The position numbers were made by a program, and so were the translations under genes. The notes beneath the pieces were generated by a model. The model had not been told where the DNA came from. It saw only the letters and a program-made list of their open reading frames with translations, and made no database searches. Source: Neofusicoccum parvum (taxonomy: Eukaryota; Ascomycota; Dothideomycetes; Botryosphaeriales; Botryosphaeriaceae). Taken from it: 64,000 nucleotides of DNA. The DNA lies in the NCBI GenBank assembly GCA_020912385.1, contig CP087217.1, positions 496,001 to 560,000 of the forward strand, given 5' to 3'. Shown here one piece after another: positions 1 through 11,800 of the stretch (position 1 is its first letter; the number at the start of each line of letters is the position of its first letter).

Positions 1-3000
1 GCGGCGCACGCCGGGGGCCACAGGGCCGTCGCTGCGGGCCGGGCGTGAGGGCGCGCCCAGCGGCGTCGCGGCTTGCTTATTGCAGGCGAGGGGCATGGGC
101 GCGGTCTCAGGCCTCAGGCCGGGAGAGCGCGCGGAGGAGGGTCGTGCATGGGGGTGGGGGAGGTGGTCGAGAGGGCGCGCGCGAGTGGCCGCCTAGCGCA
201 GCCTCAATGACCAGCCCGCGCCCGCTCCGTGTCGAGCGACGAGGGCCGCCCCTGCTGCTCGTGACCGCGTGCGCGCGGGCGGCCGTGGAGCTGCCCGCTG
301 GAGCGCGCGATGCGATGCGATTGATAACGCCCGCGCCCGGCGCCCTGGGACGCTGCGCTGAGCGGAGATCTGGCTGCGCGCGGCCCCAGCACGCGGGCCC
401 CCCAGTCGCCGTCGCCGCGGCCCTGCCAGTGCGACGCTGCTGCGCTGCCGTGCTGGGCGGCGAGGGCACAGCGCCGGCCGCGCCGTGGCCGCCGGCTGGC
501 CTGGCGGGAGGGAGCAACCCTAAGCCCGCGACCCTCGACCCTCGACCCGCAATCGTGGGCGGCGACCCGCCGCGCTGGGAAGTCTATGCCAGAAAATCCC
601 ATAATTGCTTCTTGTCACTGTTTCCCTGGCGCCGCCCGTGACAAATGGGCGCCGTAGGCCTCGGCGCGCGTGCGCAGCAGCGGCGGCCGCGGCAGGGCGG
701 CCGCGCGCGCGCTCCAGCGCCGCGACGTCGCCGTCACCAGCGCTCAGCTCTCGATCCTGAGCAGGGATGCGCCCGGGGGGGCCTGCGCGGACGGGACAGG
801 CCCGCGCAGCGCAGCGCCCGGCGACGTCAACGCCGCAACGCGAGTGCGAGCGCAACAAGCCTCGCGCGCAGCCGGCCGCACGCCGCCGCCAGCGCCGTAT
901 CGCCGCGAGGCCGCGCGCCGGCGGCCACAGGCCTATCACCAGCCGGGCTGGCGGGTCGTGGCCAGCAGCCACCGATGCCGCGCCCGCGATGCCGCTCCCA
1001 CGCTGCGGACCCGGCGCGCTGGGTCGCGTTGCGCCTCGCGCGCTGATTCGCGCGCGCGCGGCACTCACCTGCAGGCGGCAGCAGGGCGCATCCCAGCGCG
1101 GCTGGCCTCGCCAAGCGCACCGCCCGCGCTGAGCGCAACGCAAATAAGTGCGAAGCGCGGCGCTGCCCCCGCGAGTCAACAACGTCGACCCAGAGCGCCG
1201 GGTCCAAGGGCCGCAGGCGCGATCGGTGCAGGCGGGCGCGCCACCGGCGGATGCACCATGCGCGCGCTCCTTCAGGCATGCAAACCGCGCCCGCTCTGGC
1301 TGCCAGCGTCCTCGACATCTCCGTGCGTGCGTGCTGCTGGCCATGGTCCGGGGCCCTTCCGACCCGATCTCACCAGACATCGGGCTCCGCCAGCCCGTGC
1401 GGGTGCGCCTCCAGCCGCACCGCCAGCCAAGCGCTTGACCGCCGGCGCGCTTTGAAACAGCCTCTGGCGCTGTGCCCCGCCGCCGGGTCCCGGTGGTGTC
1501 GTTGCTGCACGCTGCGAGTGTTCCAACCGCCTCCAGCGCACCGCGGGCCCGACAGAGCTGCATTCTTCGCCCGAGCCAACTCTCTCTTGCGCAATCTGGG
1601 GTAGATTTCCGGTTTCAGATGCTTGCCAGATCCAGACGCGCCTGGAGATTGACAGGCTTAGCTCCGGTCTCGCAGGCTCGCCAAACGCGAGGCGACTGTC
1701 TTCCGCTTCCCCGAGCAACGGTCATCCAGCAGATCACCGCCCTACGATCCGTCCACCCTGGCGGCCACCCCGATACAATCTCATCGGCATCATCAATCTC
1801 TTGGGCGATCTACAACACGATTTCGGCGGACCTGCAGTAGCCTCGGGCGCGAGAGAGCACCCGACCTGCCGATGTGCCAGGACCCCGGTCGAGCAGGACC
1901 CTCGGTGGCGGGTGAGGCTCTGGAGAAAGTGACAGAATCGATGCCGCCTGAAATGGCGCATGCCCGAGTTGGCGACGATTCTGCGCCCACAATCCTTTGG
2001 AAACGGTGGCGCCCTGTCTCTCAGGCGACGTCTTCTGCGAACAACACCCTTGATCCCTCAAGGTTTCACCACCCACCTTCAGCCGCGCCAGCTCGCCCTA
2101 CTGCCTCACCGCCGGCAGTCTGCGCTGTAACGTGCATATCTCCACGACCTAGACGATTGGGGGTCCTGGTGTTCGCAGCTCACGGCCGGGTTGTCCGTGG
2201 CTCCTGGACGATAACGGACAGGCCTGCAGCGTGCCAGTGCGCGGGCTCGATATATTGTGAACACCTCGAAGCGGCCACGTGAGAGATGAAATGCGGGCTC
2301 AGTCGTGCATGTTTCTCTTCTTTCCAGCGCGCGTAGCGCACAGGTCTGTTGCCGCAGCTCGAAATAGGACAGGCCGTCCAGGATGCGGCCAGAGAGGCCC
2401 GAGGAGCCAGAGATTGGCAGCCCGGAGCACTCACACCATCAATGGGCCGCGTATCCCAGAGGGCAATCATCGTCGGGCAGTGAGAGCGGGAGAGCGAGCT
2501 GTCGTCAAAAGCGACGTTGCGGCCTGACTCGCTGGCTCGCCGGCCGGCGCAGGGCTCCGCGTGCGCACTGCGCAACATACGAACGCCATGGCACTCCAGT
2601 CTGCGGACCCGAAGGCGCGGAGACCGTCAGCTCGCGAACTTGTGGGCGATCGCTGCGGTCCAGACGCGCCGCAATGGCTTCTCGACCCACTGTTAGCCTC
2701 AAACCTCGAGTCGCAATGGGAAAATCCAAATAGAGGGCGGTTTGCGGCCCCCAAAGTCGAGTCGTAGGGATGCGAAAGTGGATCGCCTATCTCCAGCGCC
2801 CAGCGAGGCTGCAGGCATGGTCAGATTTTGCACCCACGTGCCACGGCCAAATGCAGAGGGCGAGCCAGGGCGTGCGGCCATTCAGGGGCACCGTGGGCGT
2901 CCCGGGGCCTCAATTGGGGCAATCGCGCCCAAGACAGGAGAAATAGGCAGCTGGGGGCCGTCGACGCATCACGCCGGTCGTCATATAGGCGCTCTTGGAG

Positions 3001-3298
3001 GCGCCGAGGGCGGGTGGAGCCAGATCGGCCAGGCGGTAGTCGGCACGCGGAGGCACGACGTCTGTCAGGATTTCCACGATCCAGTTTAGCAGTGCGGGCT
3101 AAGTCGTCGTCCCGCCGGGGCCGCTCTGCCCGCCCGCCGCTAAGCTGCACCGGGGCGCGGCTGTGGCCGGCACGACTCGCGGCCCGCTATGCGCTTTGAG
3201 GGCGCTGCTGTTTCCAAACATGCGCTTTGAAGGGCCGCAGTCGCGCGCCGTTTGAGCCCCGACGCTGCAGCAGCGCCCGCAGCACCTGCCCAAGCAGC

Positions 3299-3459
3299 CC
3301 GCCGCCCGCCGCCCGCCGCCCGCCGCCCGCAGCCCGCAGCCCGCAACCCGCAACCCGCAACCCGCAACCCGCAACCCGCAACCCGCAACCCGCAACCCGC
3401 AACCCGCAACCCGCAACCCGCAACCCGCAACCCGCAACCCGCAACCCGCAACCCGCAGC
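3299..3459. repeat. Heptanucleotide tandem array, 23 units, stepwise unit variants
   Basis: In-register 7-mers run without interruption: four CCGCCGC (3,299-3,326), two CCGCAGC (3,327-3,340), sixteen CCGCAAC (3,341-3,452) and a final CCGCAGC (3,453-3,459). The variants are ordered and differ by single steps, as if the array grew from one end by successive mutation and expansion. Because 7 is not a multiple of 3, every frame reads the same heptapeptide, which produces several long but artefactual open frames on both strands. It is not the fungal telomere repeat TTAGGG. Confidence 0.95.
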
Positions 3460-6400
3460 CCCCGATGTGACCGATCACCGCCCGCCCTCGCCGTCTCGCC
3501 AATCGTCATCGCATCGCCCACGTCTTTATTTTTTCCAAGATCCCGAGAGCAGCCCTGTCGAATCGGAATCTTTACTCTCCTGATGCCCCGCATCGCCCTC
3601 GATGCCGGCCGTCCAGCATCTGCACCGCAGCGCGCGGCACCATCAGCGCTCGCACACGACCCGTATCCAATCCAATATTTTCCTGCAAATATGCTTGCGC
3701 CCGCATAGGCAACCGCTCCGAATTCGACACCATCCCCGGCATTTGCCGTCATCGTCACCGTCATAGCCCTCGCAATGCCCCGTGGCCCATGCTCGCGGGC
3801 CTGGTCAATGTGCCTGGCGATGGCAAGCAGCCAGACAAACGCCTCGCCCTCAGTGGATGCCTCGCCATTTCCTCACTCCGGGGCGTCGGTGACGGAGGTG
3901 GTTGCGCCCCGTTGCTCGCCGCTGCCCCTCTCCCTGCCCCTCCATCCCTCGGTCTCCTCCATGCTCAAGAACCCCTTTAGCCTGCTTCAGGGACCGATCC
4001 ACGCTGTCGGAGCGCATTCATCTCGCCGGAAGACAGCTTCCAGCTTCCACCCGCTCGCATCACCCGCAGACCCTGTCGCATCACAGGAAGTGACGCTCGC
4101 TTGGTGCGAGGGAGGGGCTCTACACACCACGAGCGCACAAGCCGGTGCCCCTCTCTCCCTCTCTCGCCAGTCAGATCCTCAGACTTGCCCGCCTCACGCG
4201 ACATTGCCACACGCAAAATGTCCTCAGCCCCAACGCTCCTCCAATGCTCCTTCATGCGCGTGCGAAACATGCGCGAGCGTGCGTTCTGCTGCTCGCCTGC
4301 AGAGTCGAGCACGCGCGCTGCATCTCTCACAACAGCAACGTCCCATCAGACCCGGTTGTAGGAAGCCAGAGAAAGGGAGAGCATCGGCATTGCGCGCCAC
4401 CCGCGCCCCGATCACGAGCACGAGGCAGGCAGGCAGGACCCTCTCGCACAGCCAGCCGATCTCTCCCTCGCAACACGCGGGCGAAATCCACACCTGCGGG
4501 TCCGCCTCATCGAGAGCGCGCGAGCGACGTGCCCCTGCCACGCCGCACGCCCGGTCCGGCAGTGCAGCCAGCAGCAGCAGCGCACACCCATCCAACACGC
4601 GCGCACGCACGCACACACGCACGCCCGCCCGCCCTCACCGCCGCCTCAATGCACACCACCACACCACCAAACACCAAGCACCCAAGCTACCAAACCGCTC
4701 ACTAAACCGCTAGCCTTCCCGCCAACCCGCCCGCCCGCTCCGCAGCAGCTAACGCTCTAGCCTCCCTCCTCCCGGAACTCCCGACCAGTAAGCAAAGCCA
4801 CCCACAGCCTTCTCCCCCAAATCTATGGTAAACACGGGATGAAGGCATCTGCGCGGTGGGAAAATCCACGACGCCAGCCCCGAAACAGGCCAAGCGCCCG
4901 CCGGCGCGACGCTTCCGCAGCAAGGGGTGGTGGGGGGCTGCTGCGGTTGGTCGGCTGGCTGGTTGCTGACCGGGGATGGAGAGCACTTGCATATTGTCGC
5001 GTCGGTCGGAGGGGGAACCTCTGGCAGATAGGCGGGCTCTTCCTGGCGTGCAGGGGAGAGCGTGGTGGATGTGTCAGCGGCGGGGGATATGTATAGCATC
5101 AACCACCAACCGGGGTGGCGCGTAGACGGCTGCGCGTCGCGGCTGGTTGGTCGGCTGAACGACTCGGCTGGTATCCTGTCTCTGTTTCCTCTATCTGAGA
5201 AACCGAAGGCCTGCGCGGTGAGATGAAGGCTTTCCAACTTGCAAAGCAAAAACTCTGGCGTTGCAACGGCCTCTGCCGCGGCACCTCGTCCTACCCTTTT
5301 CGCATCCCGGAGATAACGGTTGCTCCAAACGGCGAGAGTGGGCTTATTTCTGGTGTTGCCCGTTGCCGATTGAAGAGAGACCCAGCCAGGCGCCAACCAT
5401 CGTGTCCCCGTGCACGCTGGTGCTGGTGCCTTACAGCAACGAGTGTAGGTGCGTGCGGCTCCGCGAGCCGGTTCGGGGCGGGCGCTGTCCGTCTTGCGTA
5501 AGATGCCAATTTCCCACCGAGCCCCCCCGGGCACAGCCCAGCCCCCAAAATCTCAATTCGCTGCCCTCTTCCCTACCTTCCCTATTTCTCGTGCCCACCT
5601 GCTCTGACCCGACCGAGGGCCCAGAACAGATCATCGGCGTGTTGGATGTCTTGGTTTTAGCTTGACCTCTTCTCCACAACGGGTCACGGTCGTCAACTCG
5701 GTCCTCTCTCTCTCCTCTCCCCCCACCCCGTGTCCCCACCTCGACCGAGTTGCCGCGGCTCGCTTTGGTTGAAGAGTGCCGATTCGAGTAGCAATCCACG
5801 AAATTTGACGTGTGTGCGTATCCCGGCGTAGGTCGGGCCAGGATGCCTGCTCTTCTTTGAAACGGTGAGATGGGGTCGGAGCACCTTCTCTCTCCGGTGG
5901 GCGCGGGCGGGCGAGCGAGCGCGTGGGAGGGGAGGGGGAGCTATAACGGTTGATCCAATATTATCTATATGTACGTGTGAGATCGGTGTGCACACGCTAC
6001 ATAGAGTGCGCTGTCCAATCAGCTTTTGCCCTGTCCCTTTTTTCCCTCATTTTGTTATTTTCCCCTCCCCAATCCGAGCCAGTAGCTCCGAGCATGCGCG
6101 TTCCTCGGAATCGCTTCCGACATCGATCTCGGAGAAGCCTTATTTTCCTTGCCTCATGGTCTGATTGGCTCGTGTCCTGCGGGCGATTCGAAGATTTTCA
6201 TATTGACCTGCGTCGACATGTGCCTCTTTCGCGCCTTGAAATCACACACGTTTCTGCGTGGCTGACCGCAGAAGTGAGGAGGCGCGCGGAAGAAGGCTGA
6301 AGGCTAACTTGGGCTGACGCCGACGCGATCCAACGAGCAGCTTCGATGGCGAATTCCAGATCTCTCTATCGCGCGCCACCAAGAACAATACTTCCATCTA

Positions 6401-6549
6401 TTCGACACAGGCAGCCCGCCGCAGCCCTGCATGGTAAGTGCGACGTTTTACAGACAGTGAATGCGGCGCGAGCAGCATGGAGAGAGAAGGAAAGATCCCC
6501 TTCGGATCGGAAGCGCGCACCGGCTGGGGCGCCGGCGCCGGCAATTGCT

Positions 6550-6602
6550 GGTTCAGGTTCAGGTTCTGGTTCTGGTGCTGGTGCTGGTGCTGGTGCTGGT
6601 GC
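6550..6602. repeat. Hexanucleotide microsatellite GGTTCA/GGTTCT/GGTGCT
   Basis: Nine in-register hexamers: GGTTCA twice, GGTTCT twice, then GGTGCT about four times and a partial unit. As in the heptanucleotide array, variants are grouped and change by one base at a time. It lies in the GC-rich gene-free region and is not inside any supported gene. Confidence 0.85.
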
Positions 6603-8874
6603 CCGGAGCCTGCTAGCCCTGCAGCACTCCCAAAACACTTTACTCTATTTGCAAGACACGACCTGACCCCAAAACCTGTCTCTGTGCCCGAAGCTCCCGG
6701 GTTACCGACGCTCTGGATCAGCGGGAAAGCAAAAACAATCAGTTTTCTCTCGTTGCCCCTGACCCCGGCGCGTCGGCAGGGCAAGGATGGAAGAGATTCG
6801 GCCCAAACCGTCCATGAGCATGAAGCACTGACGCTCTCTCTCTCCCCTTCTCTTTTTTGACGGCCATTTTTGGTCAGGGCCAGCGCGGCAGCCAAACCCG
6901 CTGATGCCCACACCCCCCAAACAACCGGGCCCAAGGCGGTTGCATGGAACGGCGGATCGAACATTCGATTGATGCATACCGGCGTGGTACAGGAAGTGTA
7001 ATAGACAAACGGGGTCACGCACCGCCATGCAAGATGCAGGGCAGCCAACTTTCCGCTCGGCCAGTAAGCCTAGAGCGATCGAGGTCCGGCTCAGAAATCC
7101 GATCCAGGAACACCCTCCTCGACGCGGCTATGATGGCAAGAGTGCGTGGACGAGAGGAGCGCAAGCTCGGGCCCACTCCGGGTTGATAGCCGTAGCGCCC
7201 TGGCAATCTCGCCCGCGCCTGCTCTGCCATCATCGATTACCGCAACCACCACATTTCGTGCCACCTACCTACTTCACGCCAACAGTGCTCAAGTCAATCT
7301 GACACACGCCCGCGCCGACGATGGCCGCTGCTGCAGGAGTCTCTCTCCTCGCGCATCGCCGCTCTCCAGAAAAACCCTCACACATGTCTCTCCACCGTGT
7401 CCCAGCGCTCGGGATCCTGATCTCACCCTGCGTCTTGCTGTTGTCTCTGATCGCGCGGGCCAGCTTATCCGCCCGGGAAAACGTAAGCCATATCGTGGAG
7501 GGTGGCAGAGTCCGGAAAAGAGATTGATCAACAACCGCGCGTCAAGCACTGTTCACCAACTCCGCCCTGGCGACCTCGCCCTGCCTGTGTGCTGCCCGCT
7601 CTTGTGACGCTCTGTGTACGCGCCCCGAAATGCACGCTCGCCCTGCTGCAGCCCTCCGGTGTCTCCTGCCTGCCTCTCGAGTGCACGTGCGCACGCGTGG
7701 GGTGGGCTGTCAGGTACCAGCCGGCATACGCGCTGTATCACGTCTGACTGACCACCCGCCCACCTGTCTGGCTTGCACCTAAGCGCCAGCGTCAACGTCG
7801 TTTGTGCACGGCTCGCCCAACGTCTTGCAGCCGTTGTCAGCAGCAACGGTCTCCCGAGAAAAAGGACACCACCACGAGAATCTTCTTGTGGCGAGCGAGC
7901 GACACAGCCCTGTGGTGGCGACACAGCCCTACCTTGACCTGAAACTGGTTCCGAGAGCAGCAGAGAGATCCAGATCCAGCCGACTGACCTGACCGAAACC
8001 TGATCGTCTCTTTTCTGACACAATCACGCACATGTCCTCCCCCTCCCGACCGCAATGGAGGTAGCGAACACAGACCGCCTTCGTTGACGATTACTCCCCG
8101 CTGCAGGGATCGGCATCACATGCACTGCCTCCCCATTGGCCTCCCACGTACCTGAGAGCCGCACCACGATGCACGCAGCAGGCAAGTATCAACATTCGAC
8201 CTACTAAGGATCTCAATCCCCGCTCTGCGGGGCGGCGGCGCTGGCTCCGTGAGTCCAAGTGTCACGAATACGTACCTACATGTCCGCATCCTTGAGCAAT
8301 ACGACGATCACTCTTCAGGACGGAAGTGCTGCGATGATCAACAACAACAAATCTGCTCGTGGTTCTGGACGGCTGATGTTCATGCCCAATACCGCCTTCA
8401 CCGGTGGTGGGAAAAGCCCAACGAAGTGAGGAATCGAGATCTGTCATCCTGGCGATGTTGGAGTGGCTGTTCGAGACCGTTGCAGGAGCGAGCATCCCTC
8501 TCCTGAGAAACGACTGAGCAGAGCGGTCATGTCGGATATCCAGGCGCGTGCGCGCATGCACCAGAAGCAACGGCGCCAACCCTCCTGGAACGAGGTTCGG
8601 GAACTCTCGCTTCGTCGGCACGATGCACGCTGTCTGTTGTTGCAGCTTGCAGTCTCTGTGCAGTGGCCCCGGCTTTGCCAGTGCTCGCCATCTCTCCCTC
8701 TCCGTTCTTCCGCACCATCACCGTCAAACGCAATCCATGCTCTCGACAGAAGTGCCTTGCAGTTCCGTACATGCGCGTGCGCGGGTGAGCTGCGCCTTCA
8801 AGGCCATGTTCGCGCGTCACCCCGCCTCGAGGAACGGCAGGGCGAACGTGTAGCAGGGAAGAGGCGCAAGCATT

Positions 8875-8894
8875 CAAGCAAGCAAGCAAGCAAG
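8875..8894. repeat. Tetranucleotide microsatellite (CAAG)5
   Basis: Five perfect CAAG units in non-coding sequence. Confidence 0.85.
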
Positions 8895-11800
8895 CAGATG
8901 AGCAGGCGGGCATCACCGTCACCATCGTCGTCATGGTCCACGGAGGCTGCCGCTCTCCGCCAACCAAAGCCTCGCAATTAGACTCCCTGCATGGAAAATA
9001 GTCGAAGAGGGAGGGGAATCCCCATGTCCAGGGAAAAAAAAAGCGTAGGGTTCAGCCCAGATCCCGACAACCCGCGCCCGCGCGCGGCGATTCGAGGGGT
9101 TGGTGCAAGACCCGGCGGAGCGGTCTGGCGAATGGGAAGACGTGGCGCGGGAGAACCAAAAAAGATTTTTGCTCCAGAGATGATCGCTTCGTCTCGCTTG
9201 CTGCATGTGTGTACGTGGTTTGCTGCAGCTAACGTATGCGAGATCGATTTAGGTGGATATGCAGGTGGTGACACTTTCTGCGGTATATGCAGGGGTAGAC
9301 GTGAGAGGGAGGGTTGGCGGAACGAGATGCGTGCGTGCGTCACAGGTACGTACTCAACTCGGCGTTAGAGAAGGGAATGGCAGCGCGTGTCTCGCCTTGC
9401 ACTACTTCGCTCTCCCTGGTGGATTGCGTGGTCTGCGGGGATGGGAGAAATAGAGGGAGCCGGGTGTGGCATGGTCCCTGGGGGCACTGAGGGGGACTGG
9501 GTGCGGAATTGGGGTCGGAATGGTGATTGGCGATGGGCGGGGGAGGAGAAGATGCCAGATTGGGATGTGGATGCCTTGTGCGACGGTAGGTTGGAGTGTG
9601 CTAAAACACCGAGATCCGATGGCGGTAGCCGTCTCCGTGTGGCCGTGCAGCGGTTTGCGGTGGTTGATGCGGCGATCCAGCACAGCGGTCGGGGCGAGAA
9701 GAGGCGAGCGAGAGGCGAGAGAGGCGAGGGCCGGCGGACGATGAGGCTGCAGGGGCACCGAGAGCGGCGGGTCCCCAGGCGTTTGGGATTGCGATGGAAG
9801 AGTGGGCTTGGTCAGATCAGGACTGCATTCAGCACCAAAAGGGCGGGCATAGCGATGCGATGGCCATGGGTGTGTCTTGGCCCAGCTATGGATGTCGGCA
9901 TCGCCAAGCGCAGAGGGTCGAGGGCGCGTGAGATGTCGGTGCCAGAGCGGCGGGATGGGGTGGGCGGATTCCGAAAAGAGGGTTGAGGCGTCGGGAAGGC
10001 GGGCGGGTGGATGTCGGGCTGGTGTCCAGGCGCCGGGGGGCGCGGGCAGGGCTGGCCACTAGAGCGCGCGCTATAGGCCGGGGTGGGCGCGAGATCTGGC
10101 CATTCGGAATGTTTGCTAGAGTGAAGCGGGCCGGGTGCTTCATGAAACCGGCGTGGAGGAGGATGATGGGCGTTGTGGCAAGCGACCTGGGACGGGCACG
10201 AAAGCGCCGGGCTGTGCGCGGCGGGACGGACCACGGGCGGATGGGCCGGGCAGCAAAGGCTGAGGCCGCGGAAGATGCCATCGGATGGCATCGTGGTCGG
10301 GCCAGGCAGGCCACGGACGGCCAGGAGCAGCACCGCGCTCAGCGCTCTGGGCTCGCGGAGAAGCGAGGCGCCAGATGCAGCTGCGCGCCATCCGCGGCAG
10401 GCGGCGCCGGCGGCGATGACGATGCGCCTCGGGCGTGGTGGGCGGCGGGCGGCGGGCGGTGGGCTGTGGGCTGGCCGGCGCGGTCTGGGGATGAGACAGG
10501 TCCTTTGTGGTGAACCACACGCCGTGGCTGAGGCTGCAGGCGGGCGCGCAAGTGGACGGCGGCGGGGATGACGACTCGGCTCCCGCACGATGCGACGGGG
10601 CCAGCGAGATAGATTGGCGGCGGCGGGCATCGATCATGCGCACCGCGTTCTATGCGAGATGCGTGTAACGGCGGATTGAGATGTGTGCATATTGTGGCGA
10701 TGGAGTTGGAGGAAATCAAATGGCCTCAGCCCAGCCGAGTGCGGCAAGCGCAACCACGCCGCCGCCGCCCGCCCATGCGCCCCAGGCCTCCCGCCCGCAA
10801 CACCACCGCCGCCGTGGCTTGTCGCAGCGCACGACACGCCCTGCTCACAAGGGCAGCGTTTCGCGAGCTCCGCGCACTGTCGTCGGCTGCCACTCCGACG
10901 GCAGATCGTCCGGACGAAAGCCCAGCCTCTCACCCGCTCCTCCGCTCCGGCCGGCCACAGCCCACAAATGCGGAGCCCGCGCCAAATGAACAGAGCCCCG
11001 GCGTGCCGAATCCGGTCCCACTGGCTCCATCTGCTTCTTCATCAAATGTGATCTCGGCCTGTTCCACATCCACGGGTGAGTCTTCATCCTCCGCAGCCTC
11101 GTCTCCGGTGCAGGGTCCACGAGTGATGCGCATGTCTCCTGACAGGTGCTGCCTCCTCCGCCTCTGCTCGGCCACGCTCTCCTTTTCCGGCCTCCAGACA
11201 GCCATCCGGCCGCCTGCGATTGCGAGCGCCCCTGTGTCCGCCGCTGCCGCGTGCCAGATCGGTCTCCACCCACGCTAAATGCCCAGCCTTAAGATCTCTG
11301 GATGTAGATCCCGCCCTTCCCCCCGAGCTGCGAGCCTCGTGGTCCGTGGAGGATAGCCCGCATAGAGGCCCTATCTGGCACATCGATCCGAGCAGACCTC
11401 GTCTCTTAAGCGACCGCCGCATTTTCCTGACTGCCGCACATCGCCCCTCACTGCCCGCTCCCCTCGCCCGTCCTTCCTGCTGCTGCTGCTGCTATTTTGC
11501 TGACCGCCAGTCAACGCACACCTGAAACATTGCACGCGTACTCTTTCCCAAAACACAGTCTAGCCCGTCCCGGCGCTCGTCGGCCGTTGAGCTGCCCGGA
11601 GGAACGGCCCGATCCTCAAGGCACAATTCGCAGGCAGGGGTCCTGAATCAATCCAATCAACCACCCCCGGCACTAGGCCTCGGGCTTCTCGGTCTAGACT
11701 CGGGGCTCTGGAGTCGTGCTGACAAGTGACGGGCTAAAAAGGCTTGGTACCAGGTAATCACGAAGGATGGGAACGGTCTGGACGCCTGTCATAAGGCAGA

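Larger units (their letters stand above)
1..11750. other. GC-rich region without a supportable gene
   Basis: Nearly 12 kb of GC-rich, CpG-rich sequence. The many long open frames overlap one another on both strands and are low-complexity Ala/Arg/Pro/Gly-rich, as expected of high GC rather than of coding sequence. I found no recognisable domain, no phase-consistent chain of GT-AG introns and no tRNA. It contains one heptanucleotide array and several microsatellites (listed separately) and CT-rich patches such as 5,700-5,725. It could be an extended upstream region of a gene left of the window, a non-coding transcript locus, or a decayed segment. Nothing in the sequence decides between these. 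Confidence 0.6.

Noticed and set aside
520..1563. A 347-codon minus-strand open frame in GC-rich sequence
   Set aside because: Overlaps several equally long frames on both strands, is Arg/Ala/Gly-dominated and has no domain; long frames are expected by chance at this GC content.
3099..3764. Long open frames encoding many copies of a GLRVAGC-like heptapeptide
   Set aside because: They are the direct translation of the 7-bp tandem array in all frames and both strands; there is no start context or flanking coding sequence.
10900..10925. TCGTCCGGACGA palindrome resembling the core of the dispersed element
   Set aside because: Only the inner 12 bp match; the conserved outer arms are absent on both sides.
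10930..11205. Minus-strand open frame with an acidic stretch (GDEAAEDEDSPVDVEQAEITF)
   Set aside because: Composition is slightly more protein-like than its neighbours, but there is no continuation through splice sites and no recognisable domain.
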